Shown here piece by piece: positions 34,452 to 41,954 of a stretch of 50,811 bases of DNA. This DNA is from Pseudomonadota bacterium (GTDB taxonomy: Bacteria > Myxococcota_A > Polyangia > Polyangiales > JAFGIB01): positions 1 through 50,811 of the forward strand of contig JADGRE010000012.1 in NCBI GenBank assembly GCA_017881185.1, given 5' to 3'. The notes beneath the pieces are model-generated. The model was not told the DNA's origin. It ran no database searches and was given only the letters and a program-made list of their open reading frames with translations. Every line of letters starts with the position of its first letter. The stretch's first letter is position 1. A program made the position numbers and the translations under genes.

Positions 34452-36095
34452 TCAGAAGATGATCAGCGCAGCGAAGAGCACGAACACCGCCGCCGTGCCG
34501 CCGACCAAGAGCAGCATGCCTTGCTTGTACTTGGCAGGGTCGTAGCTCTCGACCGCCGCACGCTGCACGTCCTCGGCCTGGCGCTTCTTGGCAGCGCGCT
34601 CCTCGGCCTCGAGCGCAGTTTTGGCCTGCTCCGGAAACATGCCGCCCAGCTTCGCACGCAGCGCACTGCTCGCGAGCGAACGCAGGGCCTCGCGATGTGC
34701 AGCGCGCGCACCACCGGCAGACACCCGGTGACGCTCGACCTCGCGTTCCATCACCCCGGTCAGCTTGCGCTGCTCCTCGTGCAGCGCGCTGACCGTTCCC
34801 ATGTGCTTGGCCAGCTCGCGGCGCAGCGTGCCGAGGTCATCTTGCAGCGGCAACAGCTGCACGTTCAAGGTCTGGATTTCACCCTGGTGCGCCTCACACT
34901 CGGCCTGCAGCGCGGTAATGCGATCGATCGCAATGACGTCGGTCGACGAGCGCAGCTCCTTGATCTCGGCCTCGAGCTTGTGCATCAAGCCTTCGTTGCG
35001 CTTGATCTGTGCCTTGCAGCCGTCGGCGCGTTGCTGCGCAGCGGACTCGCGCTTGCGCAGCGGCACAGCCTCGCTCTCGACCTTCTGCAAGTCCGCCAAC
35101 AGCACGTCGAGGTCACGCTTGTGTTGGTCGGCCACGCGCGCACCGGCGGCCTCCTGTGCACCGACTTGCGTGGTGCTTTGCGCGACCACGCGCAGCTGCT
35201 GATTGAGGCTCTTGAGCCGTGGGTCTTGTCGCTGCGCGTAGAACAGCTCGGCCAGCGCGCACATGGCATCGTCGGCCTGGGTGTCGAGGCGCTTTCTGTG
35301 CAGGGTGAGCGAGGCCAGCTCGGCGTCGAGCTCGCGCTTACGCAACATCACGCGCACGAAGTACGGGATGGTCTGGAACAGCTTGGTTGGCGTCGCGCCG
35401 TAGCCGGAGAGCTCTTGCGCCTGCTGCGCGCGGTTGCGCTCGGCCGCCGCAGGCCTCACGACTGCATCCGCCGGCGCCTGCGCCCGGGGAGGCGGCATCG
35501 ACACCAGGTCGAGCGCTGGCCCGGCCTGTGAACCGGGGACCGCGAGCGCGTCGTCGAGTGAAGTGAGACCGGTGTCGAGCCCCAGCTCGGCGTTGGACAT
35601 CATCCCAGGCAGCGCCGCAGACGATGACTGGATTGCGGCAGCGACCCGCGCGGCTGCACCCGCGACGCGCGCGGCGGGAGGATGGCCAGCGACGTTGCCA
35701 GCCATGCGCTGCGACACCGAGCTGCGTGCTTGCGGCGCAGGCTGCGCTTGCGAGACACGCGGGCGCTGCGCAGCTGGCGCTTGCGGCAGCGGCATGGCGC
35801 GCCCCGGTGCCGCCGCCACCAACCCCTGGGACGAGGCTGACGACGGGAGACCCTGCGACGTAGAGCTCGTGGCCGACTGGGGTTGCGCCGCGCTCCCGTG
35901 TGCGGCGGCGCGTTCGCGCCCAGAGAGCGTTGTCGCCGTCGACGCGCTCGGCAGCGCGTTACGCTCGATCTCGAGCCCGCCCCAGCGCGCGGTATCGCCA
36001 GCCGCTGGTGCGTTCGCGACGCGAGTACCGCAGCGTCCGCACACCGCGGAGCCTTGCGACAACGGGCCCCCGCAGCGCGCGCATCGTTGACTCAT
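34452..36095 (-). CDS. Zinc-ribbon, coiled-coil, C-terminally anchored membrane protein
   Basis: A 547-aa protein with no family that I can name. It begins with a double zinc knuckle, CARC then CGRC (MSQRCARCGGPLSQGSAVC). A Gln/Ser/Ala/Pro-rich disordered linker of about 200 residues follows. Residues about 245-470 are long heptad-like helices (for example LNQQLRVVAQSTTQVGAQEA and ALQAECEAHQGEIQTLNVQL). A single membrane span, MLLLVGGTAAVFVLFAALII, sits at the very end with almost no tail. Such a tail anchor puts the ribbon and coil in the cytoplasm. A scaffold or stress-envelope role is possible but unproven. Confidence 0.7.
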   Translation of the reverse strand: MSQRCARCGGPLSQGSAVCGRCGTRVANAPAAGDTARWGGLEIERNALPSASTATTLSGRERAAAHGSAAQPQSATSSTSQGLPSSASSQGLVAAAPGRAMPLPQAPAAQRPRVSQAQPAPQARSSVSQRMAGNVAGHPPAARVAGAAARVAAAIQSSSAALPGMMSNAELGLDTGLTSLDDALAVPGSQAGPALDLVSMPPPRAQAPADAVVRPAAAERNRAQQAQELSGYGATPTKLFQTIPYFVRVMLRKRELDAELASLTLHRKRLDTQADDAMCALAELFYAQRQDPRLKSLNQQLRVVAQSTTQVGAQEAAGARVADQHKRDLDVLLADLQKVESEAVPLRKRESAAQQRADGCKAQIKRNEGLMHKLEAEIKELRSSTDVIAIDRITALQAECEAHQGEIQTLNVQLLPLQDDLGTLRRELAKHMGTVSALHEEQRKLTGVMEREVERHRVSAGGARAAHREALRSLASSALRAKLGGMFPEQAKTALEAEERAAKKRQAEDVQRAAVESYDPAKYKQGMLLLVGGTAAVFVLFAALIIF

Positions 36096-36320
36096 GCCGG
36101 CGCAGCTCCGTAGATTCTGGAAAATAGCAGGCCCACCCGAAGATGGTGCCGAGTTTCACCCCAGGCAGCAATGCCAGATGCCGTCGCCAACGCACGCTTG
36201 GTGGTCGCGTGAATGAACCGGTAGGGCTGATGCGCACCTCTGCAGGCTGGGACGCCGCATTTGTGGCGAGGCGATCGTTGACACCCGCGTGCAGGAGATA
36301 GTTAGCTGCGCGGCCCTGCC

Positions 36321-37259
36321 ATGGATGAGCCGATCATTCCCGAAGATGCGGCATTCCGTATCACGCTCCCGACCTTCGAGGGGCCGCTCGATCTGCTCCT
36401 GCACCTGATCCGCAAGCACGAGCTCGAGATCCTGGATCTGCCGATCTCGTTCGTGACTGAGAAGTACCTCGAGTACCTCGGGATGATGCGCGAGCTCGAT
36501 CTGGACATGGCCAGCGAGTACCTGCTGATGGCGGCGACGCTGGCGCACATCAAGTCGAAGCAGCTCTTGCCGCCGTCGCCGCTGGACGAGCCCGAGGACA
36601 AAGACGAGGAGTACGTGGGCGACCCTCGCGCCGAGCTGATCCGCCGCTTGCTCGAGTACCAGAAGTACCGCGCGGCTGCCGAAGAGCTGGGGGCGCGTCC
36701 GATCGAAGGTCGCGACGTGTTCGCGCGCGGCATGCCTGCGCCGGAGGCCCACGGTCCGGCGCCGCTGGCGAGCATCGAGATCTACAAGTTGCTCGACGCG
36801 TTCCAGAGCATCCTCAAACGCGTCAAAGGCCGCGTTGCGCTCGAGGTCTCCGCCGAGCGCATCACCATTCAAGAGCGCATCTCGCAGATTGCCGACCTGC
36901 TGCGCAGTCGCCGCGAGTGCACCTTCGAAGAGCTGTTCGAGGGCGACCACTCTCGCTACGAAGTGGTCGTCACCTTCATGGCGCTGCTCGAGATGACCAA
37001 GCTGCGCATGACGCGCATCTATCAAGCCGATCCGAGCTCGCCGCTGCACGTGTCGTACGCCTTGCTCGAAGCCGACGCGCCCACCGTGCCGCCAACGGCG
37101 GCGGCGAGCACGCCGTTCGAACCGGCCGCGAACGCTGCGGCCATGGAGCCCGCCGAGCCTGCAGCCGAGCCCACGGCAGCAGATCCTGAACCCACCGACG
37201 AAGCGACTGTTCCGGACCATCCCGAGCACTCGGAACCGACCGACGAGACTGAACCATGA
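36321..37259 (+). CDS. scpA: Segregation and condensation protein ScpA
   Basis: Kleisin subunit of the SMC-ScpAB condensin complex. The family start FRITLPTFEGPLDLLLHLIR is present, followed by the ILDLPISFVTEKYLEYLG region and a C-terminal winged helix near CTFEELFEGDHSRYEVVVTF. Unlike typical 240-260-aa ScpA, this 312-aa form ends in a Pro/Glu/Ala-rich tail of about 60 residues. TTGACA at 36278 may be part of its promoter, but no good -10 follows. It overlaps scpB by 4 bases (ATGA). Confidence 0.95.
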   Translation: MDEPIIPEDAAFRITLPTFEGPLDLLLHLIRKHELEILDLPISFVTEKYLEYLGMMRELDLDMASEYLLMAATLAHIKSKQLLPPSPLDEPEDKDEEYVGDPRAELIRRLLEYQKYRAAAEELGARPIEGRDVFARGMPAPEAHGPAPLASIEIYKLLDAFQSILKRVKGRVALEVSAERITIQERISQIADLLRSRRECTFEELFEGDHSRYEVVVTFMALLEMTKLRMTRIYQADPSSPLHVSYALLEADAPTVPPTAAASTPFEPAANAAAMEPAEPAAEPTAADPEPTDEATVPDHPEHSEPTDETEP

Positions 37260-38401
37260 GCCCGCGCAAACGCAGCCAACGCCCCGCCGCAGCCCCGTCG
37301 TCCTCCGATGACGCGGCCGTCACGCTCACGACCGAGAACGCCGAGGCGCAGGCCGCGGACGGCGACGATCACGACTCCGTGACACCGGCCAACTCGGAGG
37401 TCTCGGAGCTGCGCGCAGAGCCCAGCGGCGACGACGAGCCAGCGAGCGAGCACCCAATCGCAGCCGGCGACGTAGACCACGCAGACCACGTAGACCCGGC
37501 GACCGCGACCGATGACGAGTTGCCGGAAGCCACCGAACCGACGCGAGCGGAGCCGCCACCCGAGCCACCGACCACGCGTGAGCAACTGAAGCGCGTGATC
37601 GAGAGCTTGGTGTTCGTGTCGAGCCAAACCATCACGGCACAGCAGATCGGTCGCATCGTGAAGGTCAAGCTGGCCGAAGTGCGCGAGTTGCTGGGCGAGC
37701 TGATGCAGGAGTACCGCGGCCGTGGCATCGAGTTGGTGGAGGTCTCCAACGGCTTCCAATTCCGCTCTGCTGCAGCGAGCGCGCCGTTCGTGCGCGATCT
37801 CGTGGCGGCACGCCCGGTGCGGCTCACGCGTGCGCAGCTGGAAACCTTGGCGCTGGTCGCCTACCGCCAGCCCATCACGCGCCCCGAGATCGACGACGTG
37901 CGCGGCGTCGACAGCGGCTCCGCGCTGAAGGTGCTGCTGGAACGCGGGCTCTTGAAGATCCTCGGCCGCAAAGACGAGCCCGGTCGACCGCTGCTGTACG
38001 GCACGGCACCCTACTTCCTGGAGTTCTTCGGGATGCGCTCCATGCAGGAGTTGCCCACGCTGCGTGAGTTCACCGACCTCACCGACGAAAACCGCGAGCT
38101 GTTCAAGCGCAAGACCGGCGAAGCTCCCGATCTGGCGATGGCAGGCACCGAATCGATCGCGCCCGAAGAGGCCGAGATTGGCGACGACGAACTGTTCGCC
38201 ATCGCCGAAGCCGCCAAGCGCGCCGCGGAAGAAGACGAGGGTGCCGCAGCGGAGCAGGCCGAGCCCACGCACGTCGAGGCGCCAGAAGCCGACGGCTCCG
38301 CGGACGGCGCAGACGACGAAGTCGCGAGCCCAGCTGCCGCCGAGCACAGCGACGAGGACTCGGCACGCGACGCGGTCGTCGACCTCGACGACGAAGACTG
38401 A
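37256..38401 (+). CDS. scpB: Segregation and condensation protein ScpB
   Basis: Partner of ScpA in SMC condensin. The conserved double winged-helix region spans about residues 105-280 (TTREQLKRVIESLVFVSSQT, LETLALVAYRQPITRPEID, PGRPLLYGTAPYFLEFFG). It is embedded between an acidic, Ala/Asp/Glu-rich extension of about 100 residues at the N terminus and a similar tail of about 95 residues. The total of 381 aa is about twice the common 180-200. Both ends are low complexity and probably disordered. Confidence 0.94.
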   Translation: MSPRKRSQRPAAAPSSSDDAAVTLTTENAEAQAADGDDHDSVTPANSEVSELRAEPSGDDEPASEHPIAAGDVDHADHVDPATATDDELPEATEPTRAEPPPEPPTTREQLKRVIESLVFVSSQTITAQQIGRIVKVKLAEVRELLGELMQEYRGRGIELVEVSNGFQFRSAAASAPFVRDLVAARPVRLTRAQLETLALVAYRQPITRPEIDDVRGVDSGSALKVLLERGLLKILGRKDEPGRPLLYGTAPYFLEFFGMRSMQELPTLREFTDLTDENRELFKRKTGEAPDLAMAGTESIAPEEAEIGDDELFAIAEAAKRAAEEDEGAAAEQAEPTHVEAPEADGSADGADDEVASPAAAEHSDEDSARDAVVDLDDED

Positions 38402-38673
38402 TCGCGCGATGGCGGCAACGTAGGCGCGAGTGCGCTGCTGGCGCCACGCCCAACCACGATCGCACCGTTGGATTCGCTGCGGGCTTGGTGGCTCGTCTTC
38501 CCGGCTCTTTGCGTGTTGCGAAGCCAGGGTGGAACTTGACCGTACTGCGCGAATGACCAATGATGGAGAGCAGTCTTTTTTGCTTTTTTTGTGCGCGACT
38601 CTGGTGGCCGGTCGTCGCATGAAATGATTGGGGAGCGCCGCCTACTTAACCCGCGCAGCAAGGACCGCTTGGC

Positions 38674-40257
38674 ATGTCTGAACAAGGTGACAACGGCATG
38701 ACTCAAGCGGCGGCCCCGGCGCCGGTCACAGTGCACGGCCGACACATGAACGACCCGCTCATCGGACAGGTCCTCGACGGCCGCTACAAGGTGGAGAAGG
38801 TGCTCGGCGAAGGCGGCATGGGCCTCGTCTACAAAGCCGTGCACACCACGCTGGGCAAGCCGCTCGCCATCAAGGTGTTGCGCCCCGAGGTCTCGAAGAA
38901 CGAAGAGATCGTCGCGCGCTTTCGGCAAGAGGCACAGAGCGCGTCGGCCATCGGTAACCAGCACATCATCGACATCAGCGACTTCGGTTCGCTGCCCGAT
39001 GGCTCGACCTACTTCGTGATGGAGTTCCTGAGCGGCAAGTCGCTGACCGACGCCCTCGCACAAGGCGGCTTCACGACCGAGCGCACCGTTCACGTGGTGC
39101 GTCAGCTCGCGGGCGCGCTCGGCGCAGCGCACGACATCGGCATCGTCCACCGCGACATGAAGCCGGACAACGTGCAGCTCATCGAGCGCGGCGGCGAGAA
39201 AGACTTCGTCAAAGTGCTCGACTTCGGTATCGCCAAAGTCGGCGGCAACACCAGCAAGCTCACGCAAGCGGGGCAGGTGTTCGGAACGCCGCACTACATG
39301 TCTCCGGAGCAGTGCGCAGGGACCAACGTCGATCACCGCACGGACATCTACGCGGTCGGCGTGATTTTGTACGAGATGGCCACCGGCAAGGTGCCGTTCG
39401 ATGCCGACAACTTGATGGGCATCCTCACCAAGCACCTGTACGAGAACCCGATTGCGCCGCACGAGCTGCCGCCGCCGGTCGACGTACCACCGGCGCTCGA
39501 AGCAGTGATCTTGAAGTGCCTGCAGAAGAAGGCCGATGTCCGCTACCAGACGATGGCGGAGCTCAACGCGGATCTCGAGCTCATCGAGCGCGGCCTCACG
39601 CCCAAGGCGGTGCTCGAGCGCGTGGACCGCGCCGCCGGTGCGCAACCCACCTTGGCCGGCGTCGAAGCGCGCGTGAGCGTCGGGCAGGGCGACTACTCCG
39701 TTCGCAAGAACAGGACGCCCATGTACATCGGCATCGGCGTGGCGGCGGTAGTGCTACTCGGTGGCGGCATCGCGATGATGGCGGCTAGCAAGAGCGCCGA
39801 CGCCGCGAACGTGGTGAAGCCAGCAAGCGATCCGAAGCCTGCAGAGCCCGCACCGCAACCGGCCGCCGCCCCGCAACCCGCACCGATCGCGCCTGCGCCC
39901 GTGAAGGTGAGCATCACGAGCGAGCCTCCGGGCGCCGAGGTCTACGTGGACAACGCGCTGGTCGGCAACGTGCCGTATTCGGTCAACAAGCCTGACGGCG
40001 ACAAGCAACTGCGCCTGGAGCTGCGCGCCGCCGGCTACGAGAGCAAGACCGTCGTCGTGTCGGCGCTCACCGAGGATTCGCTCAAGGTGACGCTCGCGAA
40101 GAAGGAGAAGCCCGAGGAGCCGCGCCCGGCTGCGCACGCAGGCGGCAGCCGGCCACACGGCAAGCGCGAAGAAGCCGCGGGCGACAAACCTGCAGCGGCG
40201 GCCCCTGCGAAGGGCGGACACGCGCAGCAAACCGAAGTGCTGGACCCCTGGAACTGA
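38674..40257 (+). CDS. PknB-type Ser/Thr protein kinase with PEGA domain
   Basis: A 527-aa membrane kinase. The catalytic domain (about 35-310) has the glycine loop GEGGMGLVYKA, ATP lysine K67, the active site VHRDMKPDN with D161, DFGIAKVG, and the APE-like FGTPHYMSPEQ. One membrane helix follows, MYIGIGVAAVVLLGGGIAMM at about 350-370. The outer part is Pro/Ala-rich with a PEGA domain (ITSEPPGAEVYVDNALVG), often a surface-layer or cell-wall-contact module. The ending is basic, Ala-rich. Typical of Myxococcota signalling. A possible promoter upstream is TTGACC (38536), 17 bases, AATGAT. It may form a unit with the two lipoproteins, 113 bases downstream. Confidence 0.93.
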   Translation: MSEQGDNGMTQAAAPAPVTVHGRHMNDPLIGQVLDGRYKVEKVLGEGGMGLVYKAVHTTLGKPLAIKVLRPEVSKNEEIVARFRQEAQSASAIGNQHIIDISDFGSLPDGSTYFVMEFLSGKSLTDALAQGGFTTERTVHVVRQLAGALGAAHDIGIVHRDMKPDNVQLIERGGEKDFVKVLDFGIAKVGGNTSKLTQAGQVFGTPHYMSPEQCAGTNVDHRTDIYAVGVILYEMATGKVPFDADNLMGILTKHLYENPIAPHELPPPVDVPPALEAVILKCLQKKADVRYQTMAELNADLELIERGLTPKAVLERVDRAAGAQPTLAGVEARVSVGQGDYSVRKNRTPMYIGIGVAAVVLLGGGIAMMAASKSADAANVVKPASDPKPAEPAPQPAAAPQPAPIAPAPVKVSITSEPPGAEVYVDNALVGNVPYSVNKPDGDKQLRLELRAAGYESKTVVVSALTEDSLKVTLAKKEKPEEPRPAAHAGGSRPHGKREEAAGDKPAAAAPAKGGHAQQTEVLDPWN

Positions 40258-40370
40258 GCCGCACGAGGCGAGCCGCCGCGGGCCGCTGACACTGGCGGTG
40301 GCGCAGCGCGCAGCCGCACACGATTGACTGGGTTGCGGCGGCAGGCGTGACCGACTAGGGTGCGCTCGCC

Positions 40371-41954
40371 ATGCGTCGCAGCGTGTCACTTTGTTCCGTA
40401 TTCTTGCTGACTTGTCTCGCTCTGACGAGCGTCGGCTGCAACCTCAATAACGAGGGTGACGACCCGCCGCGCGGCCTCTTGTATTTTCCGACAGCGCTCA
40501 TGCTTTCGGCGCAGACGCCTAAGCAGGCGCCGCGCTTTCTCTACCTCGTCAACTCCAACTTCGACCTGCGCTACAACGCGGGCAGCGTTCAAGCGTTCGA
40601 CCTCGATGCACTCGGCAAGGTGCTTGCGCTGGTCAACGCCAAGCAACTGGTCACGGTGAAGAGCGGCAAGCCCGAGCATGCTGCGCTGAACGACGCCATC
40701 CGCCAGCCCTTGCTGCACAACCACGGCCTCGATCCAGCACGCGATGCAAGTCTGGCGAGCCAGGCCATCGAGGCAGCAGCTGGTGGCGTGATCGCAAGCT
40801 GCGCGACTGGCGGCAGCTTCGATTGCCAGATTCCGTGGGACGCGCTGCTGGTCGACGAAGCCCTGGTGCCCTCGTTCGCGACGGGCATCGCGGCGTCACC
40901 CGATCACTCGCACCTGTACATCACCAATCGCTCGGTCGCGAGCCTCACGTTCATCGACACGCGCGAGCAAGTGAGCACAACCCAGCCGGACGCGCTCCTG
41001 TCGTGCAGCAGCGGCGACCGGCACTGCGACCCCGATCACCAGCGCGGCGATCCGCTGCAGAACCCGCAGAACCTGCGCTATCCGGCGGAGGCCATCGGCT
41101 TGACCACCGGCAATGCCGCGGACTTGCTCGAGCCGGATCAGCTCGCTTCCGGCGGCGGGTCGGCTGCGAAGGGCGACTTCGTGTTGGTCGCACATCGCGG
41201 TGGCCAGGTGAGCCTCTTCTTGGAGCAGGCGGAGAGCGGCGGCAAGGTCGGCCCGACCTTGGTCGACGTGCTGTCCGGCTTGATCGTGGAGCCCACCGGC
41301 ATCGCCTTCGACAAGCGCACGCAGCGCGCCTACCTGAGCGTGTGGGATCGCCTCGGCACGGCGGGCTACTCGCAGAAGCTGCTCGACCGGGTCGGTGTCA
41401 CGCTCAACCTCGGCGCGACGCAGCAATCGTTTCTGTACGACGCCGACGCGCTCACCATCGACGGCATCAGCCTGCAGCTCGACACGCGCGCCATCGTGTT
41501 CCCCGACCAGTTGCCGGGCCAAGCACTGGTCGTCAGTCGCGAGCCCGCGGCCCTGGTGTGGGTCGACGTGCCGCAGACTCAACTCGCCACGACCGACCTC
41601 CGCAGCGGCGCGGTCGCACGCCGCACAGTGCCCGTCGGCGCCGGCCCGTCGCGCTTGACGCTCGGGCAGATCGGCGACCGTCCGGTGGTGGTTGTCAGCT
41701 GCTTCGACGCGCGAAAGATCTACGTCATCGATGTGATGGACGGCGAAGTGCTGTCGATCGTGCACAACCTGAGCGGCCCCTTCGAGCTCGCCATCGACAG
41801 CGCGCGCAAGCTGTTGTACGTCGCAGACTTTCGCTCCTCCGTCGTGCGCGTGCTCGACCTGTCGCCCGTGATCGACGGCGCGAGCAAGCCGCCCACGACA
41901 GCGAGCGTGATCGCGACCATCGGTGCGCCGCGACCGGTGCAGGAGTTCCAATGA
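40371..41954 (+). CDS. Lipoprotein, beta-propeller-like
   Basis: A 527-aa exported protein. Residues 1-22 are a signal peptide with a lipobox-like end TSVGC, so C23 is probably lipidated, although Ser at -3 is not ideal. The body has repeated beta-strand units of the YVTN/propeller kind, such as SGAVARRTVPVGAGPSRLTL, KIYVIDVMDGEVLSIVHNL and LLYVADFRSSVVRVLDL. No enzyme motif is recognisable. It overlaps the next gene as ATGA and probably works with it, perhaps as a surface or envelope complex. Function unknown. Confidence 0.8.
   Translation: MRRSVSLCSVFLLTCLALTSVGCNLNNEGDDPPRGLLYFPTALMLSAQTPKQAPRFLYLVNSNFDLRYNAGSVQAFDLDALGKVLALVNAKQLVTVKSGKPEHAALNDAIRQPLLHNHGLDPARDASLASQAIEAAAGGVIASCATGGSFDCQIPWDALLVDEALVPSFATGIAASPDHSHLYITNRSVASLTFIDTREQVSTTQPDALLSCSSGDRHCDPDHQRGDPLQNPQNLRYPAEAIGLTTGNAADLLEPDQLASGGGSAAKGDFVLVAHRGGQVSLFLEQAESGGKVGPTLVDVLSGLIVEPTGIAFDKRTQRAYLSVWDRLGTAGYSQKLLDRVGVTLNLGATQQSFLYDADALTIDGISLQLDTRAIVFPDQLPGQALVVSREPAALVWVDVPQTQLATTDLRSGAVARRTVPVGAGPSRLTLGQIGDRPVVVVSCFDARKIYVIDVMDGEVLSIVHNLSGPFELAIDSARKLLYVADFRSSVVRVLDLSPVIDGASKPPTTASVIATIGAPRPVQEFQ

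Noticed and set aside
40823..41950. Extension of the second lipoprotein frame upstream
   Set aside because: It runs through the first lipoprotein gene in another frame; the signal peptide marks the true start at 41951.
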